A stretch of 40,118 bases of DNA, taken from assembly GCA_016784605.1 (NCBI GenBank), contig JADHUI010000022.1:1-40118 (forward strand), in the 5' to 3' direction. Below, piece after piece: positions 17,550 to 25,173 of this stretch. Below the pieces are notes generated by a model, which saw only the letters and a list, made by a program, of their open reading frames with translations, searched no databases and was not told where the DNA came from. The number at the start of each line of letters is the position of its first letter. Position 1 is the first letter of the stretch. The position numbers and the translations under genes are program-made. This DNA comes from Fidelibacterota bacterium. Its GTDB lineage: Bacteria; Fidelibacterota; Marinisomatia; Marinisomatales; UBA1611.

Positions 17550-18779
17550 TCATTTCATCATCACAATTTTCTGTGTTTCAAAAACATCTTCAGATTCTAA
17601 GCGCACAAAATAAATCCCACTGGAAAACCCGGACGCATTCCATTTGATTTCGTGTATTCCCGTTTCAATTAAGTCATTCAACAATGTTTTCACAACACGC
17701 CCGGTAATATCATATATTTGTAGAGACACGGCATGCCGTGTCTCTACCGGAATATTAAACCGGATAGTAGCTATTGGGTTGAATGGATTGGGATAAGCAG
17801 GGTATAATTTAATTGTGGATGGCAAAACTGCAGGTTCTGGTTCAGTTGATACATGTGTTGCTTGAAGAATCCAATCGACGGAAGGCGACCCTTCATAATA
17901 ATCGTGTCTTTTAACTAATCCAACATCTTCCGCAAACCAAAATGAATATCCATCTCCATAGGGAAAGGATATTAAAAAATGAAAACAATTTTCGAAAGTT
18001 CCAACTTCGGTAATAACTGTATCCGTTTTACTTTGTAGGCTCATTGATGTCTGGTGAATGGACACTGAATCCAGATCAGTTAATAATGTAACATTCCAGT
18101 ATTGATTCACAGCTGCGTCAAATTTAAAAATCGGATAGTTAAGTTCTCCGGTTCCATTGATTTCCACCGAATCGTAATAAGGGCCGAACCACCCCCAAAT
18201 CTGACCGTCCTCCCATCGAAAATGTGTCGGTAGAAATGAAAAACCAAATCCTGTATCAAACGTATTGAAAATAGAAAATAAATTTCCTGATGAATCCGAA
18301 TCAGTTCCAGTGATGGCTTGTGTATGGATATACAAATCATAATCATAATCAATCCTATAAACCCATTCATTTCCAACATCCAGCGGGAAGTACCCATCTC
18401 CATCACGCACATTGATTATCGTTGTGTCAGGTTCACCATAATTCACCACCAATCCTATTATTTCATGATTTCCAATATCGAGTAATTCATGATAGGTGAA
18501 TGCCCAAGCGTAGGTTGACAATGATTCTATTGTCAATTGAGATGGAACCATAACGCACCCAATATTTGGTTGACCATCAATAAAAACATCATATTGACAT
18601 GCATCTGGCCAATTCAGTGTAATGGGTTCTGCAGTTGGATTATAGGCAGAAACAGTAATTTCAATATTTTCATCTACAATATAATTGGATTTGTCTGTGA
18701 AAACGGATACTTCGATTTGCGCCATACAAAAAGAAAATGAGATTAAAAGAAAAATTAAGCGAAAAGGTCGTTTTTTCAT
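17550..18779 (-). CDS. Secreted BsuPI-like protein with type IX-like sorting domain
   Basis: 409 residues from the ATG at 18779, chosen because AAGGAG stands 6 bp upstream and the signal peptide (MKKRPFRLIFLLISFSFCMA) follows directly; the ATG at 18803 would add a non-signal extension. Residues about 20-115 resemble the BsuPI/intracellular proteinase inhibitor fold (FTDKSNYIVDENIEITVSA; NPTAEPITLNWPDAC). About 120-310 is a lipid-binding-like or beta region opening with PLDVGNEWVYRIDYD, seen in many FCB secreted proteins. Residues about 325-409 form a sorting domain (YPAYPNPFNPIATIRFNIP; LQIYDITGRVVKTL; GIYFVRLES). A perfect 28-bp palindrome lies in the sorting-domain codons. Function unknown; probably exported to the cell surface. 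Confidence 0.85.
   Translation of the reverse strand: MKKRPFRLIFLLISFSFCMAQIEVSVFTDKSNYIVDENIEITVSAYNPTAEPITLNWPDACQYDVFIDGQPNIGCVMVPSQLTIESLSTYAWAFTYHELLDIGNHEIIGLVVNYGEPDTTIINVRDGDGYFPLDVGNEWVYRIDYDYDLYIHTQAITGTDSDSSGNLFSIFNTFDTGFGFSFLPTHFRWEDGQIWGWFGPYYDSVEINGTGELNYPIFKFDAAVNQYWNVTLLTDLDSVSIHQTSMSLQSKTDTVITEVGTFENCFHFLISFPYGDGYSFWFAEDVGLVKRHDYYEGSPSVDWILQATHVSTEPEPAVLPSTIKLYPAYPNPFNPIATIRFNIPVETRHAVSLQIYDITGRVVKTLLNDLIETGIHEIKWNASGFSSGIYFVRLESEDVFETQKIVMMK
17720..17747. repeat. Perfect 28-bp palindrome inside a coding sequence
   Basis: GTAGAGACACGGCA is followed immediately by its exact reverse complement, so all 28 bases are self-complementary with no loop. In the host gene it encodes the VETRHAVSL stretch between FNIP and QIYDITG of the sorting domain and keeps the frame open. 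Perfect palindromes of this length are not expected from codon use alone. I recall similar GTAGAGAC...GTCTCTAC palindromes as dispersed elements in other genomes, but that was not checked. Confidence 0.85.
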
Positions 18780-18785
18780 GTCAGA

Positions 18786-18791
18786 CTCCTT
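18786..18791 (-). promoter_or_regulatory. Ribosome-binding site deciding the BsuPI-like gene start
   Basis: AAGGAG on the minus strand, six bases before the ATG at 18779. It supports that start over the in-frame ATG at 18803, which lies upstream of it. Confidence 0.7.
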
Positions 18792-18945
18792 ATTTTCAAT
18801 CAAATCTTTACAAAGATATAAAAGATTAATTAATAAACCTTACCATTAATACGACTCTCATCTCCTATTTACTCATAATTCGGTTTTTGAAGATAAAATT
18901 AATAAAGTTTTATAGTTATAAACCTAACAATAGTCTCATTCCCTT

Positions 18946-19593
18946 CTATACACTATAATTTCCAATTTCCATGCCACCTTGATACATAAGTAAATATCCA
19001 AGCATTTGAATCACATGGAATAAATCATTATGGTTAAAATGTTTATGAATTGAAAATCCGCTCGCTTGAATTCCTGCTCCGCCTAAACTAACCAATATAC
19101 CCACAGCAACAGCAAATGAACCGGTTGAATTCATAACAATAAAATGGTAAAACATACCTGTCATAATAAAAATCATTAATGGTAAATAATACACTATTAC
19201 AATTATAAATCGATCATCACGTAGCAGCCAAAGTGTATAGACGACCCATGAAATAATTAATATCCATCGAGCCCAATCATACAAAAAGGGTGGTAAGAAA
19301 AATATGGATGCACCAATAGAAAATAACCACCCGGAAGCCCCAACTAAAAAAACAGTTGCTTTCCAAACGATCTGAGCCATTCTGGTTGCAAGATTTGGTC
19401 CAAACCCATGGCTAATGGCTCCAAGTATTGCTCCAAAGCCACTTACGACAAACCCCAATCCCCAATAAAAATGAAAATCAAAATGGTATTCACTATATAC
19501 ATATAATAAACTGACACCAAAGCCAAATCCCAAAAGGGCTAAAATAAGGTCAGTTATAGTTGTGGTGGGTTCGTGGATATTTTTAAATTGCAT
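18946..19593 (-). CDS. Polytopic membrane protein, possibly ceramidase/CREST-like
   Basis: 215 residues with about seven hydrophobic spans (LILALLGFGFGVSLLYVY; GLGFVVSGFGAILGAISHG; TVFLVGASGWLFSIGASIFF; ILIISWVVYTLWLL; IVYYLPLMIFIMTGMFYHF; AVAVGILVSLGGAGIQA; VIQMLGYLLMYQGG). Conserved-looking histidines sit at membrane edges (ISHGFGPN; FNHNDLFHVIQM), which resembles the alkaline-ceramidase/CREST hydrolase pattern and DUF6962-type proteins; this is a tentative resemblance. The gene follows the deiminase gene by 12 bp in the same direction and is likely co-transcribed with it. It has no obvious signal peptide; the first span serves as membrane anchor. Substrate unknown. Confidence 0.65.
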   Translation of the reverse strand: MQFKNIHEPTTTITDLILALLGFGFGVSLLYVYSEYHFDFHFYWGLGFVVSGFGAILGAISHGFGPNLATRMAQIVWKATVFLVGASGWLFSIGASIFFLPPFLYDWARWILIISWVVYTLWLLRDDRFIIVIVYYLPLMIFIMTGMFYHFIVMNSTGSFAVAVGILVSLGGAGIQASGFSIHKHFNHNDLFHVIQMLGYLLMYQGGMEIGNYSV

Positions 19594-19605
19594 GAAAGTG
19601 TCTTA

Positions 19606-21237
19606 TCATTCTCCTAAAATAATTGGGTTCATGACCCAATTAACCAGCATAAGAATATCCACAACATTAAGGATACCGTCATTATTCACATCGGCAACTG
19701 ATTCAGAACAAATGCCTTGAGATTCGTCAAACATAATTAAATCAGCTAATAAAAGAATATCCATTACATCAAATGTGGATGAATGATTCATATCACCCAA
19801 TAACCATTCGTCACACACATCTGTGGGAAGAGCTAAGAAATCATAATAACCGCCAATGGGTAATTTTTCAACTTTGCCTGCACTATCTGCCACTTGAATA
19901 AAATATTCGATGTTTGTTTCTGCCACTTGCGCCGGTATATACCCAAATCGATAATTGGGTAATTCAGGAATATCCATTCCAAACATTTGAGCACTGGACC
20001 AAGCATCATTTCCATCCGTTCGCCAGAATATTTTTGTCGAATCTTCTAAAAGCCCCGAATCACTCAATGCATCAATGTCCGCTTCAATGAGATACCCTTC
20101 ATCTTCTGCTTCCGTGGAATCATTCATGGGATTATGAAATATTTGAATCAACTCCAAATCTGGAATGCCTTTTATTCGGCAATGAAGTGCATCGGTCGAT
20201 TCCCACGATCCTGTAAAAGGGATTATTTCATAACCGGGCATCGCTTCTTCATAGGCTAAAAGTGCTTCATCATCCCACTGATTATTCACGACTGGAACAA
20301 GTACTTTTTCATTTAAAATAAGTGAATTTGTATAAGGCTGATTATTGGGTGTCCAAACACGAGCAATTTCCCAAGGTTCACCCCAAGCGTTTACGGTATT
20401 TTCAAAATAAATAACAGCCGCTTCGATTTCATCAAATTGAGCATGAGATTGGGGTACTTCTCGGATCATAACTTTTGCCGGAGATAAATATTTCGCCCAT
20501 GTATCAATATGATCAATATATGTGTCAGTAGGATCTTCCAATAAATGATAATTCGAAATGCCAAAATACGATTGGAAAAGGGCTTCAACTTCCATTTGGC
20601 TTAAATCCGGATTTTCTTCAATAACCAATAAAGTGGATGCAGAAATTCCGAATCCATCCGTCATATAATTTCCGCCTGCATGTACAATATCGGATGCAAA
20701 ATACGGTACGCCCAATAGTTCAGACATTTTTGTAGGGGCTGCATTATCATTTGGACGTGGACGATTATAGGTAAAATCGACCACACTCACATTCCGATTG
20801 CCATCCACGACCCACCATGGGCCATAATCACGCGTCCAATAACTATCTGTATTGCCTAATACAAATTCCACATGTTCCATATTTACATTGGCATTATTCA
20901 TACTATTGTATGCAGATGTTTGCAAACCAGAAGATACGAGACAATACACAATAACATCTTCTGCCATTTCACGAATGAGTTCTGTGGAAATGCCAAATGG
21001 ATAGCGAATCACGACACCCGACATTCGCTCATATTCTGCTATATTTCGAACAGGAAAAGGCGGCGGATCGGTGCTTCGTCCCATGGGACCTATTTCATGA
21101 ATTCGAGTTCGTTCTTCGACGGTTAAGCCGATAGGAAGTTCATCCTTGGGTAGATTCGTACCCCAAAGAGCGGTTAAAATAAATATAAAGGCAACGATGT
21201 ATCTCATATACTCATTTAAACGTCTAATGAATCCCAT
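19606..21237 (-). CDS. Secreted peptidylarginine/agmatine deiminase family protein with dockerin-like tail
   Basis: 543 residues. An N-terminal hydrophobic signal (YIVAFIFILTALWG) is followed by a PAD_porph-type guanidino-group hydrolase domain at about 60-365. Visible family residues are TRDYGPWW (substrate-binding Asp), HAGGNYMTDG, DHIDTW (catalytic His and Asp), PVVNNQWDD and DALHCR with the candidate nucleophilic Cys. About 365-460 is a beta domain. The last roughly 75 residues hold two dockerin-type calcium loops (GDMNHSSTFDVMDILLLADL and ADVNNDGILNVVDILMLVNW). Family chemistry is hydrolysis of an arginine or agmatine guanidino group to citrulline or carbamoylputrescine. The signal peptide makes an extracellular protein-modifying role more likely than cytoplasmic agmatine use. 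The ATG at 21207 (MRYIVAF) is an alternative start. Confidence 0.85.
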   Translation of the reverse strand: MGFIRRLNEYMRYIVAFIFILTALWGTNLPKDELPIGLTVEERTRIHEIGPMGRSTDPPPFPVRNIAEYERMSGVVIRYPFGISTELIREMAEDVIVYCLVSSGLQTSAYNSMNNANVNMEHVEFVLGNTDSYWTRDYGPWWVVDGNRNVSVVDFTYNRPRPNDNAAPTKMSELLGVPYFASDIVHAGGNYMTDGFGISASTLLVIEENPDLSQMEVEALFQSYFGISNYHLLEDPTDTYIDHIDTWAKYLSPAKVMIREVPQSHAQFDEIEAAVIYFENTVNAWGEPWEIARVWTPNNQPYTNSLILNEKVLVPVVNNQWDDEALLAYEEAMPGYEIIPFTGSWESTDALHCRIKGIPDLELIQIFHNPMNDSTEAEDEGYLIEADIDALSDSGLLEDSTKIFWRTDGNDAWSSAQMFGMDIPELPNYRFGYIPAQVAETNIEYFIQVADSAGKVEKLPIGGYYDFLALPTDVCDEWLLGDMNHSSTFDVMDILLLADLIMFDESQGICSESVADVNNDGILNVVDILMLVNWVMNPIILGE

Positions 21238-21255
21238 TTCCCTACATGCTTAGAT

Positions 21256-22911
21256 TTAATCATGAAAATGCCACTCAAATCCTACAGTCATTTGTCGCCC
21301 CAATGCAGGGTAATTTTCATCAAAACTGTATTGATAGGATGAATTTCCAGGATTAAAAGCCGCTAAAAGATTCTTCATGGAATATCGAATGGTAAATGTA
21401 GAAACAATTGCTTCAATATCTACATTAAGGATCCAAATGTTCGATAAAGATTCGGTCGAAATATTTTGCTTCATTTCGCTTGAGACATAGTCAAATTGCA
21501 ATTCATTTGAACGATTTAACCATCCATTCGCTGATATTGTAAAATTAAAATCCATCGTATTTGAAAATAGCCATCGTCTCCCAGAAATGGCTCCATACAC
21601 TTTTTGTCCCACGCCATCTGTTAAAATATTAACCGTATCCACGCCTGTAAGCGAACCCTGGATTTTCCAATCTTTCCACAGGTTTATGTCGGTGCGAATC
21701 TCATAATAATTAAATCCTAAAATGGGAAATGGGTCATCTGACGATGGCATATACGGAGTTTCATTGATATAATTTTGGCGCACCGATCGATCAGATGCAT
21801 TATTCCCCACTTGAAGCGAAAGGAACCCCTGATTGTGAGAATAGTGAATATTGATTGATTTCTTTTTCCATGTTTCTAGCATATTGCTTGGGTACGGCCA
21901 AAAAGTAATGTGTCGAGGTTGAAATTCTTTTGAAAGATTTCCTCTTATATAAACGGGTCCCATTTGTTGCTCATACGTTGCGTTATAAATCGTTTTTGAC
22001 TCATCATAAGGCGATTGGATAACTCCTGTTTTTAGGTGAAATCCTTTATAAGAAATGCCATCGTAAATCGTTAGCCATTCTTGGATTGTGGTTGACGAAT
22101 CCATGAAAGAGCGACTGTCCTGCGATATACCAATATAGTATTGGATTCCCCATTTGGAATTTCGAGTCATTTGTCCCTTTAATTGACTTCGATTTAAAAA
22201 GTGGTCTCCATCGAAATCCGATTGACTGTGATTTACATTTCGTTTATTTTGGAATTGATTGAGGGATAATTCTACAGATGTTCTTTCTCCCATTTTCATG
22301 TATTTCACTCCACTCGATACAATACGGGATGTGATTTCTCCTGTGGAACTTGTATCTGGAATGCCGTTATTTGTAATAAAATGTCCTAACCCAGCCCAAA
22401 TCTGCTGATCGTTTTGCTCAGACTGATATTGGATTCCATAGGATTGTTGAATCGGTGCATTGGATCCATCCATGAGTGCATACTGGTTTGCCTGCCCGCC
22501 AAAGGATTGCTTATAAGCATTAAAATTTATAACTCGACCTTCACCAATCGTTTTTAATCCAACCGTTAATTCATCTTGTAGAAAATCGCCTTGTTCATAA
22601 TTAAACCAAGAATCCACGATGGAAGTATCAGGAATGGAATCAAATTTTGTTGCAACTCTACCCTTTTGAATCCATTGGCCAAACCGCATAGGGAAATGGG
22701 CAAAAGTTCCATCAAATAATAAGGGACCTGATTCCCAATCTTGACTCCACATGGCTATCCCTTGCTTTGATTCAAGTCCATAATGATTCACCCAATCGAG
22801 TGGAATTATTTCAATATCTTTTGCTACGATTGAAGATATCGAAAGCACAAGTGTTACTTTAAGTATTATTCTGTATATATTATTATTACGTTTTTTATAT
22901 GATTGTTTCAT
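21256..22911 (-). CDS. Putative outer-membrane beta-barrel of an uptake operon
   Basis: 551 residues with a signal peptide (about 1-31, ending SISSIVA). The mature protein is a long run of alternating amphipathic strands (SVELSLNQFQNKR; KWGIQYYIGISQDSRSF; VYIRGNLSKEFQPRHITFW) and ends FEWHFHD, an aromatic barrel-type terminus. The C-terminal part (NLLAAFNPGNSSYQYSF) is like the last strands of TonB-dependent receptors, yet there is no plug domain. ATGA overlap with the upstream ECF S-component gene implies translational coupling and a shared substrate, with this protein handling outer-membrane passage. I cannot name a family with confidence; an unusual porin or plug-less receptor are both possible. 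Confidence 0.6.
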   Translation of the reverse strand: MKQSYKKRNNNIYRIILKVTLVLSISSIVAKDIEIIPLDWVNHYGLESKQGIAMWSQDWESGPLLFDGTFAHFPMRFGQWIQKGRVATKFDSIPDTSIVDSWFNYEQGDFLQDELTVGLKTIGEGRVINFNAYKQSFGGQANQYALMDGSNAPIQQSYGIQYQSEQNDQQIWAGLGHFITNNGIPDTSSTGEITSRIVSSGVKYMKMGERTSVELSLNQFQNKRNVNHSQSDFDGDHFLNRSQLKGQMTRNSKWGIQYYIGISQDSRSFMDSSTTIQEWLTIYDGISYKGFHLKTGVIQSPYDESKTIYNATYEQQMGPVYIRGNLSKEFQPRHITFWPYPSNMLETWKKKSINIHYSHNQGFLSLQVGNNASDRSVRQNYINETPYMPSSDDPFPILGFNYYEIRTDINLWKDWKIQGSLTGVDTVNILTDGVGQKVYGAISGRRWLFSNTMDFNFTISANGWLNRSNELQFDYVSSEMKQNISTESLSNIWILNVDIEAIVSTFTIRYSMKNLLAAFNPGNSSYQYSFDENYPALGRQMTVGFEWHFHD

Positions 22912-23429
22912 GAATTTATTTTTAAATATTTCGGCACAACAATGGAAAATATAATAACGTTAGATATTTGATGGATAAAGGTAAATAATATTCCAGAAAT
23001 GGCGTATCCGATCGTTTGTTTAAAACCATATCCAACCGAAATGGGATAAGCAATAGTGGTTGAAATATCATACAATAAGGCACATCCCAAACCACATAAT
23101 CCTGCAAGAATCGCCTGAAATCTGTGATGATGATTGGCATTAAAAAGTGGTTTAATGAGACCACCTATCATGCCAATTAATAGCATCGACAAAACTTGTC
23201 CAATGAGTAATGGCGGAAAAATTAACCCCGAACCGATTGGATTCATGGCAGAAAAAATAAACATAGAACTGCCCCCGACAATCATACCGGTCTTAATTCC
23301 GAGTGTTAATCCCGAAATAAATACAATGACCGTTATAAATTCGATATTTGGGACGAATAAAAATGCATACCCCAATCCGATAGCTAAAGCAGAAAAGATT
23401 GCCGCTTTTACCAGATTATTTAGTTCCAT
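22908..23429 (-). CDS. ECF transporter S-component-like membrane protein
   Basis: 173 residues with five to six membrane spans (AAIFSALAIGLGYAFLFV; EFITVIVFISGLTLGI; MIVGGSSMFIFSAMNP; IGQVLSMLLIGMIGGLI; AILAGLCGLGCALLYDI; ISGILFTFIHQISNVIIF). The pattern of P-N-I-E-F at the end of span 1, the G-x-K-T-G-x-I-V-G turn and the SAMNPIGSG loop fit substrate-binding S components of energy-coupling-factor transporters. These capture vitamins or metals and need an ECF module (T and two ATPases), which is not in the window. Overlaps the YhaM-like gene by 14 bp upstream and the barrel gene by 4 bp downstream. Substrate not assignable from sequence alone. Confidence 0.75.
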   Translation of the reverse strand: MELNNLVKAAIFSALAIGLGYAFLFVPNIEFITVIVFISGLTLGIKTGMIVGGSSMFIFSAMNPIGSGLIFPPLLIGQVLSMLLIGMIGGLIKPLFNANHHHRFQAILAGLCGLGCALLYDISTTIAYPISVGYGFKQTIGYAISGILFTFIHQISNVIIFSIVVPKYLKINS

Positions 23430-24381
23430 CCGATTCCTTTAAAATGGGAATACGAAAATAATTATGTCTAGATGTGAATTTACCTTCATCTTGATCTTCT
23501 GCAATCGCTATATCCATCAAATTAATAGATGCATCTAAATTGTCTATCATATGTAACAATAATGCTTCTCTAAATTTAGGCTTTTTAGGGCTTTGCCATT
23601 CGTAACGCCCTTGATGAGATAAAACCATATGTTCAATCTTTAAGGCTAAATCTTCCGGAAATTTTTTAATCGTTTGAATTTCATCATGCACCATTTGACG
23701 ACCGATTGAAATATGCCCAATGAGTTTCCCTTCATCCGTATAATCCGCTTCATATTCTGAATTAATTTCTCGAATTTTCCCAATATCATGAAGGAAAACA
23801 CCCGCAAGCAATAAGTCTCGATCCATTTTATAATGGCTTGATAATCTTTTTGCGATTCGTGCCATTGATAAGGTATGCTCCATAAACCCAGATCGATAGT
23901 TGTGATGCATTTTTACAGAAGCGGGATGGATTAATATTTTTTTCTTATTCTGGCGATATATTTTGGAAACCAGTTGTTGAAGGTGCGGATTTTCCATCCC
24001 TTTAATAATTTGGGTGATTTCTTCCCACATTTTAGCCGGGTTACGTCTAGATGATGGAACAATCTTGGCTGGGTCAAATCCATATCGCCCATAAGATTTT
24101 ACCGTAGCCGTTTTAATTTTTTGAACAACCAGCTGTGGACGTTCCATAAAGGTTTCAACTTTCCCCGATGCGACAACAGCATCCCCTGCAAAAAATAGAT
24201 CATTGAGTTCGGAAACTTTATCCCATATTTTTCCATTAATTTGCCCTGTTTGATCTCTCAATGTAACATCGAGATATAAATCACCGGAACGGGTATGGCG
24301 TAGATGTTTTGCTGTGCAAAGAAAAAAGCCTTGCACTTTTGCACCTTCTTTAAATTTCTTGATCGAAGTAACAGGTTTCAT
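23416..24381 (-). CDS. YhaM-like 3'-5' exoribonuclease (OB-fold plus HD domain)
   Basis: 321 residues from the ATG at 24381; a longer frame reaches a TTG at 24432 that I consider less likely. About 10-85 is an OB-fold nucleic-acid-binding domain (GAKVQGFFLCTAKHLRHTRS; YLDVTLRDQTGQINGKIWD; VVASGKVETFMERPQLVVQK). About 145-300 is an HD phosphohydrolase domain with HTLSMARIAKRL, the metal-binding HDIGK, ISIGRQMVH and LSHQGRYEW. This order matches YhaM/CBF1 of Firmicutes, which degrades RNA and ssDNA 3'-5'. Function here is inferred from the family. First gene of the operon with the ECF S-component and the barrel, and divergent from the GNAT gene. Confidence 0.85.
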   Translation of the reverse strand: MKPVTSIKKFKEGAKVQGFFLCTAKHLRHTRSGDLYLDVTLRDQTGQINGKIWDKVSELNDLFFAGDAVVASGKVETFMERPQLVVQKIKTATVKSYGRYGFDPAKIVPSSRRNPAKMWEEITQIIKGMENPHLQQLVSKIYRQNKKKILIHPASVKMHHNYRSGFMEHTLSMARIAKRLSSHYKMDRDLLLAGVFLHDIGKIREINSEYEADYTDEGKLIGHISIGRQMVHDEIQTIKKFPEDLALKIEHMVLSHQGRYEWQSPKKPKFREALLLHMIDNLDASINLMDIAIAEDQDEGKFTSRHNYFRIPILKESDGTK

Positions 24382-24467
24382 CGGGGTTGATATTCCGCCT
24401 AAAACAGGGCAAGAGTCAAGGAATGAGAACAATTGTTGTGATTCATTATTTTTCCTTATTTTCTCTC

Positions 24468-24947
24468 ATGCCATACGAAATAATTCATGTTTCTTACCAT
24501 CGACCCGCTGATACACGTATTCTTAAACCTTGCTTAACAGAATGGTTTCGAAATCCTAAAGATTTAAATTTTACTTCCCCAAAAACAAAATACCCGTTTT
24601 CATTTAATCACTGGGTTCAGGCACATTACCAAAACGATTCTATCGAAACACTCGTACTTAGATCAGAAGGTTGGATTGTGGGACATATAAGTGTTCTTCC
24701 TTTTCCTGAAAAAAAGTTAGGACATATATTTCATTTATTTATAGATCCATCTCATCGAAAAAAAGGGAACGGGAAAAAACTCCTAGTTGCCTCTGAAGAT
24801 ATTATTCAAAAAAAAGGATTTACGAAAGCACGATTAAATGTTTCAGCTAAAAATGTGAGTGCCATTCGTTTATACCAGTCCGCAGGCTATTCTCAACATG
24901 GAAATACACATTCTGGACATTTCGTTTTTGAAAAGGAATTGCATTAG
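24468..24947 (+). CDS. GNAT-family N-acetyltransferase
   Basis: 159 residues from the ATG at 24468. The GNAT core is clear: a beta-hairpin WIVGHISVLPF, then motif A with IFHLFIDPSHRKKGNGKKLL, in which the H-R-K-K-G-N-G segment fits the acetyl-CoA pyrophosphate loop. KARLNVSAKNVSAIRLYQSAGY follows in pieces characteristic of motif B (NVSAIRLYQSAGY). The substrate is unknown. The upstream in-frame ATG at 24423 and a TTG at 24387 would add hydrophobic residues that do not look like part of the fold; none of the starts has a well-spaced ribosome-binding site. Divergent from the YhaM-like gene. Confidence 0.82.
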   Translation: MPYEIIHVSYHRPADTRILKPCLTEWFRNPKDLNFTSPKTKYPFSFNHWVQAHYQNDSIETLVLRSEGWIVGHISVLPFPEKKLGHIFHLFIDPSHRKKGNGKKLLVASEDIIQKKGFTKARLNVSAKNVSAIRLYQSAGYSQHGNTHSGHFVFEKELH

Positions 24948-24964
24948 GCAAATATTGGTATGCT

Positions 24965-25140
24965 ATTACGGTGGGGAATGTTAATCTTCATTTTAATTTT
25001 CTTTCATTATTGTGCCCCCTTACATCCCCCACAATGGGGGAATAAAAAGGTGCCGGGGATATGCAAGGTAAGAAAATCGAAATGACTTACATCCCTGCGT
25101 TCAACTATGAACAGTCAGGCGACTATCTTTCGCCAGATTA
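24965..25140. repeat. Dispersed non-coding repeat, copy 1
   Basis: The gap between the GNAT gene and feoB holds a sequence that reappears at 38796-38974. The shared parts are a left block (TTAATCTTCATTTTAATTTT here, TTAATCGTAATTTTAATTTT there) and a central block with the hairpin TCCCCCACAATGGGGGA at 25025-25041, followed by ATAAAAAGGTGCCGGGGAT. The right-hand end is GACTATCTTTCGCCAGATT. Between blocks the two copies differ by substitutions and indels. No coding potential is evident. It may be a non-autonomous mobile or REP-type element. Confidence 0.75.
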
Positions 25141-25149
25141 ATAAAGTCT

Positions 25150-25162
25150 AATGAGACTCATT
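25150..25162. promoter_or_regulatory. 13-bp palindrome just downstream of feoB
   Basis: AATGAGACTCATT is a perfect palindrome around a central A. Twelve of its bases (ATGAGACTCATT) are identical to the minus-strand sequence of the Fur-box-like site upstream of fur at 27908-27919. It lies 11 bp past the feoB stop. It may be an operator-like site or a weak transcript-end hairpin; the match to the promoter site favours protein binding. Confidence 0.4.
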
Positions 25163-25173
25163 TCTTTTCATTT

